From: Shewanella dokdonensis
Lineage (GTDB): Bacteria; Pseudomonadota; Gammaproteobacteria; Enterobacterales; Shewanellaceae
Reading direction: 5' to 3'
Assembly: GCF_018394335.1 (NCBI RefSeq)
Contig: NZ_CP074572.1
Span: 3,472,001 to 3,536,000, forward strand
Length of the DNA: 64,000 bases
Part shown: positions 16,838 through 26,257 of the stretch, one piece after another
How the letters are laid out: every line of letters begins with the position of its first letter
Position numbering within the stretch: the stretch's first letter is position 1
The notes under the pieces: generated by a model
Database searches by the model: none
The model's input: only the letters and a program-made list of their open reading frames with translations
What the model was told of the DNA's origin: nothing
Program-made: the position numbers and the translations under genes

Positions 16838-17932
16838 TTAACCCTTAGGGATCTGCTGGGTGATACAGTGAATGTTGCCACCGCCTAAGAGGATTTCCCG
16901 CGCATCAACGCCCACCACTTCATGCTCAGGGAATATCTGTTGCAGCTTGGCTTTGGCGATATCATCGGTAGCTGGATCCAGCAGCGGAAACACCAACCGC
17001 TGGTTGCTGATAAGGAAGTTCACATAAGAACCCGCTAACCGATCACCGGCTTCACGTGGCACACCAGAGCCTTTAGCCACACCTGCGGCTTCTTGTTCAG
17101 TGCAATAAAGCGGCCCAGGTTGCGGCAGTTTATGGATCGTCAGTTTACGGCCTTTGGCATCCACGGCATTTTGCAGCACTGCATAAGCGGCTTGGGAGCG
17201 GGGATATTGCGGATCGTTTTCATCATCACACCAATGCAGGATCACTTCGCCTGGACGGGCAAAACAGCACATGTTGTCGATATGACCATCGGTTTCATCC
17301 ATATAAACGCCCTGTGGCAGCCAGATAAACTGACTGACGCCCAGATATTCCGCCAGACAGGCTTCAATCTGCTGCTGGTTGAGATGTGGGTTGCGGTTAG
17401 GATTCAGCAGACATTCGGCGGTGGTCAGCAGTGTGCCTTCACCGTCCACATGGATGGAGCCGCCTTCGAGGATCAGCGGTGCGGCGTAACGGTCAAAGCC
17501 ATGGGTGGCCAGCATCTGCTGTGCGACCAGTTCATCCTGATCCCAAGGTGAATACAATCCACCGTTATTGCCACCCCAGGCGTTAAAGCCCCAGTCGATA
17601 CCGCGGCATTGTCCCTGACCATTGATAACCATCGTTGGCCCAGAATCCCGTGCCCAACAGTCATCACTGGCAATCGGCACCAGCTTGACTGCGGCGGGCA
17701 TCAGCGCTTGTGCTTTGGCCATTTCCAGCTCGGGCACCGCCATATATACCGGCGTTGCAGCACTGATGGCACTGGCCACAGCGGCAAAGGTCTGCTGCGC
17801 ATAACGGCCATTTTCGCGCCAGTTATCTGGGCGGTAAGGCCAAATCATCCATACCGCTTGCTGTGGTGCCCATTCGGCGGGCATATAAAAACCGTGCTGC
17901 TGTGGCGCACCTTGTAAGGTATTACTGCTCAT
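16838..17932 (-). CDS. aguA: Agmatine deiminase
   Basis: The start is ATG 17932, preceded by AAGGAA. An ATG 30 bp further upstream has no good ribosome site and overlaps aguB. The 364-residue protein carries the guanidine-modifying-enzyme features: WARDSGPT, the [10 protein letters not shown] segment and the C-terminal GGGNIHC with the catalytic Cys at about 356. It hydrolyses agmatine to N-carbamoylputrescine and ammonia in the cytoplasm. It is the second gene of aguB-aguA, 10 bp after aguB, and the two steps together convert agmatine to putrescine. Confidence 0.95.
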   Translation of the reverse strand: MSSNTLQGAPQQHGFYMPAEWAPQQAVWMIWPYRPDNWRENGRYAQQTFAAVASAISAATPVYMAVPELEMAKAQALMPAAVKLVPIASDDCWARDSGPTMVINGQGQCRGIDWGFNAWGGNNGGLYSPWDQDELVAQQMLATHGFDRYAAPLILEGGSIHVDGEGTLLTTAECLLNPNRNPHLNQQQIEACLAEYLGVSQFIWLPQGVYMDETDGHIDNMCCFARPGEVILHWCDDENDPQYPRSQAAYAVLQNAVDAKGRKLTIHKLPQPGPLYCTEQEAAGVAKGSGVPREAGDRLAGSYVNFLISNQRLVFPLLDPATDDIAKAKLQQIFPEHEVVGVDAREILLGGGNIHCITQQIPKG

Positions 17933-17942
17933 GGATGATTCC

Positions 17943-18825
17943 TTACCAGATGTTTTCGCCATCAGAAGTCAGTAGGGTTTCGTACATCGCTGGGCGGCGG
18001 TCACGGAACAGTCCCCAACTGATACGCTGTTTGTCGATTTCAGTCAGGTCAAACTCATGTACCAGCACACATTCGCTAGTTTTGTCGGCCTGAGCAACCA
18101 AAGCGCCAGTCTGATCGGCAATGAAGGAGGAACCGTAAAACGTCATTTCTAACCCTTCAATAAACTTGCTCTTTTCAGTGCCGATACGGTTGGAGGCAAT
18201 CACCGGCACCAGATTGGCGGCGGCATGACCTTGTTGCACTCGAGTCCAATGTGGCTGAGAGTCAATTTCCGGATAAGCGGGTTCAGAACCGATAGCGGTT
18301 GGGAAGAAAATCAGCTCAGCGCCTAATAATGCTAGACTGCGGGCGGTTTCTGGGAACCACTGATCCCAACAGATGCCTACGCCGATTTTGGCATAGCGGG
18401 TCTGCCACACCATAAAGCCGGTATCACCTGGAGTGAAGAACTGTTTTTCCTGATAAGCCGGGCCGTTGGGAATATGGGTCTTGCGATAGACGTCCAGCAA
18501 GCTGCCATCAGCATCAATCACCACCAGCGAGTTGTAATGGGCGTTGCCACGGCGTTCAAAAACGACAGCGGCAGTACCACTTGCAGTTCTCTGGCAATAT
18601 TTTGGAAGTATTTGATAAGAGAGCTGTCTTCCAGTGTCTGTGCCAAGGCAAAGTGTTCGGGACTCTGGTCGATGCAGAAATAGGGGCTTCGAACAGTTCC
18701 TGGATCAGGATAATCTGTGCGCCCTCGGCAGCGGCTTGACGTACCAGTTTCTCGGCGCGCATCACGTTGGATTCAATATCCCAAGAACAGGCCATTTGCG
18801 TGGCGGCAACTTTCACTTTCGCCAT
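17943..18825 (-). CDS. aguB: N-carbamoylputrescine amidase, two frame breaks
   Basis: This nitrilase-superfamily enzyme starts [16 protein letters not shown]. The catalytic triad is visible: Glu in IQELFE, Lys in [10 protein letters not shown] and Cys in [12 protein letters not shown]. The frame breaks at the C-run (plus-strand G-run 18683-18686) and at the T-run (plus-strand A-run 18558-18562). One base added to each restores [20 protein letters not shown] and [16 protein letters not shown] and gives about 294 residues, the normal size. It hydrolyses N-carbamoylputrescine to putrescine, CO2 and ammonia. It is transcribed with aguA and divergently from a LysR-type gene. Confidence 0.9.
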
Positions 18826-18939
18826 AGCGACGACTCCTTTTGGTAAGAGGCAATAGGGGAAGCATTTACTGCACCCCAGAATAGCGCAAAGTGTATGAAG
18901 TTGTTATGTATCCATCAAATGAATATTATAAATCTAGCT

Positions 18940-18954
18940 ATTCATATGGTGAAT
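18940..18954. promoter_or_regulatory. LysR-type operator candidate between aguB and the LysR gene
   Basis: ATTCATATGGTGAAT is an inverted repeat with 5-bp arms and contains the T-N11-A pattern of LysR-type sites. It ends 5 bp before the regulator start, in the 134-bp divergent gap, so it could serve autoregulation. Confidence 0.35.
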
Positions 18955-18959
18955 TTAAG

Positions 18960-19867
18960 ATGAAGCTGAATCAGTTGGATCTCAACTTGTTACTGGCATT
19001 CGATGCCTTAATGCTGGAACGTAATGTTACCCGTGCGGCGGAGCGGTTGTTTATCAGCCAGCCAGCGATGAGTCATGCGTTAAATCGTTTACGAACAGCA
19101 TTTAATGATCCGTTACTGGTGCGCACGCCACAGGGAATGTTGCCCAGTCCGCGAGCTGAAAAACTTTATCACGGGTGCAGCAGGCGCTGAAATTGCTCGA
19201 ACAGCAGTTCAGTGAACCGCAACCGTTTGATCCTGCCAGTTCCCAGCGGCGATTTGTTATCAGTACCACCGATTATGTTGAATGCGTGTTGATCCCGCCG
19301 CTAATTGCCCAACTGAATCAGCTTGCTCCCGGCATCAATATTGAAATCTTAATTCTGCGCGATCAGTTGCCGGAAGCGGAACTGGCTAATGGCGATATCG
19401 ATCTGGTGTTGGGCTTTGATGAATATATGAAAGTGCCACCGCATCTTAGCCGCGAAACCTGGCTGACCGAACCCTTAAGTGGCTTGGTACGGCAAGGGCA
19501 TCCCAGTATTACTGAGGCCGTGGATTTGCAGCAGTTGGTGACAACGCCGCATGTGTTTCACTCACCACTGGGCACGCGGGATTCCATTGTGGATCGCTTC
19601 TTAGCTAGGCAGGGGTTAAAACGGCAGATCTCGGTCAACAGCCAGAGTTATATGTCGGCCGCCGCCATTGTCAGCCAGACCGATCAGCTATTGGTGTTGC
19701 CTCAGCGGGTGGCAAGCCTGTTGGCAGCCAGTTGGTCGTTACAGCAAGTGCGGTTACCGGCAGCGATGCCGAGCTATCATCTCAATTGTGTTTGGCATCC
19801 GGTGCAGCAGGCACAACCAGCCTTACAATGGTTGAAAGGATTGATGCGACAGTTGGTAACGGCGTAA
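18960..19867 (+). CDS. LysR-type transcriptional regulator, one frame break
   Basis: ATG 18960 begins MKLNQLDLNLLLAFDALMLERNVTRAAERLFISQPAMSHALNRLR, a complete LysR winged-helix DNA-binding domain. The effector-binding domain follows (FVISTTDYVECVLIPPLIAQL). The frame breaks near the G-run 19173-19175. Adding one base joins EKLYH to VQQALKLLEQQ and yields about 302 residues, the standard length. It is divergent from aguBA and may control it, although LysR target and effector cannot be read. An upstream in-frame ATG at 18891 would add 23 untypical residues, so I reject it. Confidence 0.85.
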
Positions 19868-19902
19868 AGTGGCCGTAGCAGCGTATCAACAAGGGGATTA
19901 TC

Positions 19903-20424
19903 TTGGAACATGAGCAAGGCCAATCGTCAGTGGCGTTTAAGGTGATACTGGCCGACTATCAGCAACCGCGTGATGCTGAGGCTATTGTGGCATTGATGCA
20001 GCATTATGCGAAGGAACCGACCGGTGGCGGTGAGGCGTTACCTCATGCCGTTGTCGCCAATTTGGTGTCCACCATGGCAAAGCTTGATTATGTATTTAGC
20101 CTGCTGGTGTTTGCCGGGGAAACTCCGGTGGCTTTGGCGAACTGTGTGTTGGGATTTTCCACCTTTAAGTGTGCACCATTACTGAATATTCATGATCTGG
20201 TGGTGCACAGTGATTGGCGTGGTCGCGGGCTCAGCCAGTTGCTGTTACAGGCGGTGGAGCAGCAAGCAATACAAAGAGGCTGCTGCAAAGTGACGCTAGA
20301 AGTGCTGGAAGGCAATACGGTAGCTCGTCATGCCTATCTCAAGGCCGGATTTGCCCCTTACCAGTTGCGACCCGAAACCGGTAAGGCGATGTTCTGGCAA
20401 AAACCCTTGCTGCACCGTGAATAA
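19903..20424 (+). CDS. GNAT family N-acetyltransferase
   Basis: The likely start is TTG 19903 after AAGGGG, with no in-frame ATG nearby. The 173-residue protein has the GNAT core: LLNIHDLVVHSDWRGRGLSQLLLQAVEQQA (acetyl-CoA pyrophosphate loop, RGRGLS) and the C-terminal NTVARHAYLKAGFAPYQL strand-helix-strand. The acceptor is unknown. It lies 35 bp after the LysR gene on the same strand and may be co-transcribed. Confidence 0.8.
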   Translation: MEHEQGQSSVAFKVILADYQQPRDAEAIVALMQHYAKEPTGGGEALPHAVVANLVSTMAKLDYVFSLLVFAGETPVALANCVLGFSTFKCAPLLNIHDLVVHSDWRGRGLSQLLLQAVEQQAIQRGCCKVTLEVLEGNTVARHAYLKAGFAPYQLRPETGKAMFWQKPLLHRE

Positions 20425-20483
20425 TATTGGTGCGTTGATATATCAACTCGGTGATACCTAGACGCGCTGACTGATAAATGGGC

Positions 20484-20511
20484 AAAAAAAGCCTCCACAT
20501 ACGCAGGAGGC
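20484..20511 (-). terminator. Rho-independent terminator after ydbL
   Basis: Read on the minus strand, GCCTCC and GGAGGC pair around a 9-base loop and are followed by seven T. It is 140 bp downstream of ydbL, ending the mutarotase-ydbH-ynbE-ydbL transcript. Confidence 0.85.
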
Positions 20512-20652
20512 AAAGTAAAAGCACTTCAGAGATGCATATTCTTACCCATACTTGACCAAATCGCTCATGAATTAATGCCATGAAGCCATGCCGTTTCTGA
20601 ATGAGCGTGCGGTTTGTCTTGGTTCTCTGGAATAATGTTGGGCTTGGTGCTG

Positions 20653-20973
20653 TTACTTTTTGATCCAGTTCCCATGACTATCTTGGATCATATGGCCTTT
20701 CTCAGCCTTCGCTATCACTTTTTCCGCCGCTAGTTTGGCCACATCAGCAACGCCAATGCCGTTTTGTTTGGCAATCTTTTCATACTGTGCTTGCCGCTTG
20801 GCATTGATGTCCTTCACCAATTCAGCTACTCCGGCCGCTGGTTTGACGACTGCCAGATAACCATTCAACTGTTCGCCTACTAAGCCTTGATCTTTGGCGT
20901 CTTGTAAACTGATGGCGAAACTGGAGAAGCTCAGCAACAGCGCGCAAAGCAGAGTCATTATTCGGGTTTTCAT
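20653..20973 (-). CDS. ydbL: YdbL/DUF1318 periplasmic protein
   Basis: The 106-residue protein has a signal peptide ending SSFA. The mature domain of about 85 residues has DUF1318 hallmarks: DAKDQGLVGEQLNGYLAVV, INAKRQAQYEKIAKQNGI and a C-terminal GNWIKK. In Enterobacteria YdbL is the small periplasmic partner encoded with ynbE and ydbH and is thought to assist assembly of the YdbH-YnbE bridge. Gene order here is identical. It starts 14 bp after ynbE ends. Confidence 0.9.
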   Translation of the reverse strand: MKTRIMTLLCALLLSFSSFAISLQDAKDQGLVGEQLNGYLAVVKPAAGVAELVKDINAKRQAQYEKIAKQNGIGVADVAKLAAEKVIAKAEKGHMIQDSHGNWIKK

Positions 20974-20986
20974 CGGTCAGTTCCCC

Positions 20987-21181
20987 TCAAAAGAGTTCAT
21001 TATTAGACACCAGATCATCCAGTGCTTTATCTACTTTGATACGGATCTCATGTTCAATCTTGACGTTAAGATTGATCACGATTGGCTTATCTGGCGGTTC
21101 TATTTTGACCGTTGGCGTACAACCGCTGAGCAAAATGCCCAGCAGCAAACAACTTCCAGTTACGCGAGGGAGATGATTCAT
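20987..21181 (-). CDS. ynbE: YnbE family outer-membrane lipoprotein
   Basis: From ATG 21181 the product is 64 residues. A GTG at 21199 would add six and overlap ydbH. The lipobox LLSGC is followed by TPTVKIEPPDKPIVINLNVKIEHEIRIKVD, matching YnbE. YnbE multimers are reported to form the outer-membrane end of the intermembrane bridge built by the AsmA-like protein YdbH. It sits between ydbH and ydbL. Confidence 0.9.
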   Translation of the reverse strand: MNHLPRVTGSCLLLGILLSGCTPTVKIEPPDKPIVINLNVKIEHEIRIKVDKALDDLVSNNELF

Positions 21182-21195
21182 ATCCGGTTCCTGTT

Positions 21196-24100
21196 TCACT
21201 GCATGGATGCTTCAAGCTGCGTTTGCAATCGGTCACCAATTGACAGACTACGAAGCAGTTGCAGCAGGTTCTCTTCATGGCTGTAGTTTAACTCAATCGG
21301 TCGCTCCACGCCCTTACCATGACCTTTGATTGCCATGTTAAGGGTGGCGTCGCCAGAGGGCGCCATATCAAAAGTGCTGTTGATTTCCTGGTATTGCAAC
21401 TCCTCCAATGTCGAAAACACAAAATCAAGATAGGGCTGGCCTTGGCGCATCTGCTGCACGGCGGGGTTATTGCCTACACGGATAAATCCCCCGGGCGCGC
21501 GGGATGCCAGATGGCCGCCGCTAACGGTTAGTTGATTATTGGTAATGGCCAGCGGCAATACACCGTCAAATAGGCCGCTTGCATCAATGCCTTGTTGCGG
21601 ATTGGCCTGCAATAATTGATGCAGATCCAGCCCCTGTAATAGCAGATAGGCGTCCGATGGCTGGTTTAGCCGCAAACGAAAACGTGGCAGTGATAACTGT
21701 CCGCCAAGGGTCTGGGCGTTGGCCGACAGTTGGATATCGGCATCGTTAAATCCCGGCAGCAACCAGTTGCCGGCTTGTTGACGTTTTTGTGCATCCAGTT
21801 CGGGGGTCAGAGAAATATCACCATCGAGGCTGACATTATCCAGTAATACACCGGGATTGAAGGCGGCCATTTTCAAGGCTAATTGCTGGCAGTTAACGGC
21901 TGCGGTTGCCGATTGACTGGCGGCTTTATCCAATATAAAACGGCAATCACTGCTGGTCTGTAATCCTTCAAAGGGTAATTGTCGATAACTGCCTGCGACC
22001 TCATCGAGTTGTGGTCGTAGCTGACCACTCAGGGTAAATGCGCTTCCCCGTTGTTGCAGGTCAATGTCAGCATTAAGGTGCGCGGTACCACGCAACTGCC
22101 AGTCACCGGATAACACCAGATTTTTAGCCGCTAATGCTTGAATAGCCGTCAGCGGCGCTTGCATTTGCCAGTGTCCGCTCAAATCGTATCCGGCAATTGC
22201 AATTGCAGTTGCTTGCAGATAGGGTCGCAACTGGTGCTGGCTGGTAAATTTCAAATTGTCCAGTTGCCACTGTTCTTGACTGCTGAGACGCTTGCCATCC
22301 CATTGCCATTGTTCTGCCAGTGACATGTTGCTGAGATTCAATATTGTCTCTGTGCGTGCGCCGAGTTTTGTTTGGCGTTTTTGACTGATATGAATACCTT
22401 CGGCATCGACTGCCAAGCGTTGCTTGAATGCCAGCGCTTGTAGTTGCGTTAAGGCAGCGAGTTGATGCCATTGCCATTTCTGCTGAGGTATTCCCGGTAA
22501 CGTCAACTTGAGTTGGCCAATATTGGCCTGAACATCGGCGATGCGACTCGCTAATCCGCTGAGGTGTTGCTCGACCTCTGGTAATGTCAGTTGCAACCAT
22601 TGTGGGGTTAGGGTGAACTGCAATGCTTGGGTGAACTGAGTGTCACTGTTGGCAATCTCCAGTGCCAGTTTATCGGCTTGTTTAAACTGTAATGCTTGCG
22701 TGTGCAATTGGGCCTCTTTGGCGACAGAGACCGAGAGTTCAGTGTTGTTGCCATCGAGTTGTAAGTTGCCGGCAACATGCGCAAGAACGCTGTGGCTGCT
22801 GAGTGTCAAATCAGCCTGTTGCCACTGTAACCCTTGTGGCAGGTGAAGTTGTAACTGCCAGTCGGCCTGTAATTGCAGGGCAGGAATCTGCTGTAACAGT
22901 TGTTGCAGTGAGTGCTGGATACTATCGTCTAGCTGCGCTGTCATCGGCGCGGGTTTGTTAGCTGGCGCCAAGGTCAAATGCCTCAGGTTAAGTGTCAGCC
23001 AGTCAGTTGCTGAAGCTACAGCTGGGGTTAATTGCAGTGCTGGGAGTGCCAAGGTTTGCTGCGCCAGATCCAGTGTTGCGCCTTCTGCTATTTCTAGGGT
23101 TAGCCCAACAACTGGCGCGGTGGCAGGTTGGTGCAGGGCTTGGCTTATGTGTGACAGCAGCGCTTCGATGGCTTGGTCGTCAGTCGGTGTTGGCGTCGCT
23201 CGCCAGATATCGAGCCACTGTAACAGTTTTTGCCGTTGCAAGGCTGAAGTTTGGAGCGATAACTGCACTGGCGCCAGCGCTAACTGTTGTTGCTGGTCAG
23301 TGGCATTGAAGGCGAAGGACACACTGTTTGCCGGACATTCGACGCTAGTCTGTGGCGTGAAATTTAAATGTGTATCCGCCGCTGCGGGCAACCATAGCGC
23401 AGGCGCTGTCCAGCAAACGGTTACCGCAGTATTACCTTGCTGTAATCCCAATTGCACTTTTGCTGCGAGCGTCCCGGCGATATGTGGCAATTTTTGCAGC
23501 AAATCTGTCTGTAACCAGGGATAGGCGGTTTGCAGTGTCTTGGCGTTTATATCATCCGCCAGCTGTGTTACGGCGGCCTGCACCGCATCGGGCGTCAGGG
23601 TCAAGTGCGCCTGCCACGCCTGTTGTGATGTGCCTGTGGATGTGGGCAACTGCGTGTGTAGATCGCCGCTGAGCGCCATTAACGCTTGCCACTGCGTTTG
23701 TTGCCACCACTCGAGTTGGCTGGCAATTTTGCCATCATGGCTTAACGTCAGTTGCGGCAATCTTAAGCGAAAACGAGTAGGTGAGGCGTTAACAAAGGCG
23801 ATTTCGGTATCATTGAGACGAATATTGGGTAATACCGAGGATAGCGGCAATGACAGCGCCTTGTTGTCGTCCCCGGGTAACAATAACTGAGGCGTCAATA
23901 ATAGCTGTGCATGCTGGTAGCTGACGTCCTGAATATTCTCTAATAACCATTGCGGGCTGCCAATTGCCGCCGTTGGAGTATTTTGCTGATACCACTGCCA
24001 TAGTCTCGGCAAACTGATTGGTTGTCGCAGGCGTAGCTGGAGTTGCTCAAATTGCAGTTGGCTGCCTTGATAATTGACTGTCAATTGCGGCAGTGTGAGC

Positions 24101-24300
24101 GTATCCCAGGTAGCAATATGCCAACTAAGCGCGGTTATCTGGATGCCTTTTGCCTGCAACTGCTGATTAAGTTGCGGTAACCACCATGTTTGCTTTTGCG
24201 TCAGCAACCACCAGCTAGCAGCCAGCAGCATTGATAGCAGCAACAGGCCACAGACTAATGAGGTCAGCGTCAGATAGAGCAAACGCTTGCGGCTAATCAT
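21196..24300 (-). CDS. ydbH: YdbH AsmA-like intermembrane phospholipid transport protein
   Basis: The 1034-residue protein has one N-terminal membrane helix (about residues 5-32) and a very long, Gln/Leu-rich, beta-strand periplasmic part typical of AsmA-like bridge proteins. The C-terminal YdbH-type segment has GLFDGVLPLAITNNQLTVSGG and FVFSTLEELQYQEINSTFDM. In E. coli YdbH, TamB and YhdP are partly redundant carriers of phospholipid to the outer membrane, and YdbH works with YnbE and YdbL. Here it is followed directly by both partners, its stop lying in the ynbE start region. The gene is uninterrupted despite its length. Confidence 0.92.
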   Translation of the reverse strand: MISRKRLLYLTLTSLVCGLLLLSMLLAASWWLLTQKQTWWLPQLNQQLQAKGIQITALSWHIATWDTLTLPQLTVNYQGSQLQFEQLQLRLRQPISLPRLWQWYQQNTPTAAIGSPQWLLENIQDVSYQHAQLLLTPQLLLPGDDNKALSLPLSSVLPNIRLNDTEIAFVNASPTRFRLRLPQLTLSHDGKIASQLEWWQQTQWQALMALSGDLHTQLPTSTGTSQQAWQAHLTLTPDAVQAAVTQLADDINAKTLQTAYPWLQTDLLQKLPHIAGTLAAKVQLGLQQGNTAVTVCWTAPALWLPAAADTHLNFTPQTSVECPANSVSFAFNATDQQQQLALAPVQLSLQTSALQRQKLLQWLDIWRATPTPTDDQAIEALLSHISQALHQPATAPVVGLTLEIAEGATLDLAQQTLALPALQLTPAVASATDWLTLNLRHLTLAPANKPAPMTAQLDDSIQHSLQQLLQQIPALQLQADWQLQLHLPQGLQWQQADLTLSSHSVLAHVAGNLQLDGNNTELSVSVAKEAQLHTQALQFKQADKLALEIANSDTQFTQALQFTLTPQWLQLTLPEVEQHLSGLASRIADVQANIGQLKLTLPGIPQQKWQWHQLAALTQLQALAFKQRLAVDAEGIHISQKRQTKLGARTETILNLSNMSLAEQWQWDGKRLSSQEQWQLDNLKFTSQHQLRPYLQATAIAIAGYDLSGHWQMQAPLTAIQALAAKNLVLSGDWQLRGTAHLNADIDLQQRGSAFTLSGQLRPQLDEVAGSYRQLPFEGLQTSSDCRFILDKAASQSATAAVNCQQLALKMAAFNPGVLLDNVSLDGDISLTPELDAQKRQQAGNWLLPGFNDADIQLSANAQTLGGQLSLPRFRLRLNQPSDAYLLLQGLDLHQLLQANPQQGIDASGLFDGVLPLAITNNQLTVSGGHLASRAPGGFIRVGNNPAVQQMRQGQPYLDFVFSTLEELQYQEINSTFDMAPSGDATLNMAIKGHGKGVERPIELNYSHEENLLQLLRSLSIGDRLQTQLEASMQ

Positions 24301-24313
24301 GATGGTTGACCGC

Positions 24314-25162
24314 TTATATTTGCCAACTGATTTCGGTGGTCAACTCGTGGCGCTCACCGGGGGCTAAGGTGACGGCATCTTCCCGTACATTGGCCGCTTC
24401 CAGACAGACCATTTGCAGATAATCATCATCATTAAAACGTGATAAACGCTGAGATTTTTCTATCCAAGGGTTCCACAATACGGCCGACTGACTGTGTGCT
24501 CTTTTAACCACTATGACGCCATGCGGCGTCTGTAATTGCTGCTCGTCACCGAGTCCGTTATAGACCCTGTCGGTTTCTTGTACAAAATGAACATCATCTG
24601 TGGTTTGTGCATAAGGGCCGTTGCCGAACTCTATGTAATGTGCCCCTTTAAAACCCCTAGCCACTAACTGATGAATATCTCCAATAGGAAAATAGCTGTG
24701 TAGTGCCTGAGTCAGTGTCACCGGGTGGTTATCCAGATTGATGTTGATCAGACTGACTCGCAATTGCTGGCCAAATCGGCAGTGCAACTCTACTCGGGTA
24801 TTATGCGGCCAGAAACGGCGGTCAGCTTCTAGCAGCGGCAATACAAATTTCAGTGTTACCACTTCATCTTGAATCTCACTGCTGAGGTGGCGCCATTGGC
24901 GATTTCTGGCAAATCCATGTTGCGGCCAACCAGGGTTTGGATGTTGACCAAACCATGGCCAGCATACGGGAATGCCACCTCGGATGCCGTTGCCCGGTTG
25001 GTAATCATCGGCGCTGGATACCCACAACAAAGGTGCTTGCCCCTTGGGAATGAAACTGTCAATTTGCGCGCCCTGCAATAGGATCCGGGCGTAGCACAGC
25101 TCGCTGGTTACTTCGATATATTCAAGTCCGTTCGGGTGGACGCTGGTTGTGATCACCGCCAT
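24314..25162 (-). CDS. yeaD: D-hexose-6-phosphate mutarotase (YeaD family aldose 1-epimerase)
   Basis: ATG 25162 follows AGAGGA. The open frame upstream lacks a ribosome site. The 282-residue product shows YeaD hallmarks: FIPKGQAPLLWVS, GIRGGIPVCWPWFG, GFARNRQW, LTQALHSYFPIGD and VLWNPWIEKS. The family interconverts anomers of hexose-6-phosphates in the cytosol. It precedes ydbH by 14 bp, so it probably shares a transcript with the lipid-transport genes, although no functional link is known. Confidence 0.9.
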   Translation of the reverse strand: MAVITTSVHPNGLEYIEVTSELCYARILLQGAQIDSFIPKGQAPLLWVSSADDYQPGNGIRGGIPVCWPWFGQHPNPGWPQHGFARNRQWRHLSSEIQDEVVTLKFVLPLLEADRRFWPHNTRVELHCRFGQQLRVSLININLDNHPVTLTQALHSYFPIGDIHQLVARGFKGAHYIEFGNGPYAQTTDDVHFVQETDRVYNGLGDEQQLQTPHGVIVVKRAHSQSAVLWNPWIEKSQRLSRFNDDDYLQMVCLEAANVREDAVTLAPGERHELTTEISWQI

Positions 25163-25323
25163 GAAGATTCCTCTGTTCTGACCACCGTGGCTGGCGGTCA
25201 TTATCATTTTTATAGCTTACCGATTTTTGCCGCATCCTTTAAGCATTTGATCTTTATAGACTGGGCAAACTGCTGAAGATCTGGTAAACCTGCTGCCACC
25301 AGTCGCAGAAGGAATGACTTAAG

Positions 25324-25748
25324 ATGGATTTAACTTACGATAATAACAACGTGTTCGCCCGCATTATCCGTGGGGAACTGCCCTGTATCAAAGTCTATGA
25401 AGACGCCGATACCTTGGCTTTTATGGATATCATGCCGCAAATGCCCGGGCATCTGTTGGTATTGCCCAAAGCGCCAGCGGTGACGCTATACCAATTGCCG
25501 GATGAAGCGGCACTGGCTTGTTTCAGAACCCTCAAAAAGTGGGCACAGCCTTGCAGCAAGCCATGGGGGTTGAAGGCAGTACTGTGGTGCAACACAACGG
25601 CAGTTATGCCGGGCAAAGTGTGCCACATGTACATTTTCATTTGCTGCCTGGGCCACTCAAGGGCTTAAAACCACACGCACAAATTGCCGGTGATAATGCT
25701 GAGATTGAAGCCATTGCCGTGCGTATTCGCGCGCTGTTGGCAGAATGA
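25324..25748 (+). CDS. HIT family nucleotide-binding hydrolase, one frame break
   Basis: The N-terminus NVFARIIRGELPCIKVYEDADTLAFMDIMPQMPGHLLVLPK and the catalytic histidine triad HVHFHLLPG are diagnostic for HIT (HINT-like) proteins. The frame breaks at the A-run 25534-25538. One added A gives RTLKKVGTALQQAMGVEG and a 141-residue protein, the normal size. HINT proteins hydrolyse purine nucleoside phosphoramidates. It stands alone, divergent from the mutarotase gene. Confidence 0.88.
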
Positions 25749-25879
25749 TAAACAACGCTACAGTTCACAAAATCCGTTGCTGATTGAAGTCTGGCGACTT
25801 TGGAAACTAAAGCTTACTTCGGAATATCGCGCTCATTTTTTACAATGATGGTGGATTAACAGCCGAAGAAGGGTAACCG

Positions 25880-26122
25880 ATGAAACCTGTGTTTAAAGTC
25901 GAACAGTCGCAACGGGAACACAGTGCTCAGGCCAGAACGCTCTGGTGTGCGCAACATGAACGCTGTGATTATGTGGTCATGGACGGCGATGATGAAGTGC
26001 ATTTTACCGACTACGCACAGCCGGGCCGACTCCAACTGTTACGGGCCTCGCAGCCCATCAATAGTGCTGAGGCACTGTTGCAGTTTGTAGAGCAGGATTA
26101 TCAGCAGCGTTTTGCCGATTAA
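25880..26122 (+). CDS. Small conserved-looking hypothetical protein
   Basis: This 80-residue soluble protein starts at ATG 25880 after AGAAGGG. It has no signal peptide or membrane segment. Acidic and aromatic residues cluster in its middle (CDYVVMDGDDEVHFTDYAQPG), and a helical C-terminus follows (AEALLQFVEQDYQQRF). I do not recognise a family. Codon use and a good ribosome site suggest a real gene. Confidence 0.6.
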   Translation: MKPVFKVEQSQREHSAQARTLWCAQHERCDYVVMDGDDEVHFTDYAQPGRLQLLRASQPINSAEALLQFVEQDYQQRFAD

Positions 26123-26127
26123 GGTAA

Positions 26128-26155
26128 CAACCGGGAGATAACCCGCTCCCGGTTG
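26128..26155 (+). terminator. Strong hairpin after the small hypothetical gene
   Basis: CAACCGGGAG and CTCCCGGTTG form a perfect 10-bp stem with an 8-base loop 6 bp after the stop codon. No T-run follows, so it may stabilise the mRNA end. A second repeat is downstream. Confidence 0.5.
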
Positions 26156-26168
26156 CTCTCTGGGGTTA

Positions 26169-26204
26169 ATGCTCAAGCTTACCGCGTCAGCCTGAGCATG
26201 TTTT
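26169..26204 (+). terminator. Possible terminator between convergent genes
   Basis: ATGCTCA and TGAGCAT form a 7-bp stem with a 17-base loop, followed by TTTT one base later. It lies between the hypothetical gene and cpdB, which converge. Confidence 0.35.
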
Positions 26205-26257
26205 GCCCTAAATCCCGTAGTTCCCATTTCGATTAGAGATAGACACTTAACGAGTCA

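Noticed and set aside
22955..23524. Open frames on the plus strand opposite ydbH
   Set aside because: They are Cys-, Ser- and Ala-rich, lack ribosome sites, and lie antisense to a long conserved gene. They are translation shadows.
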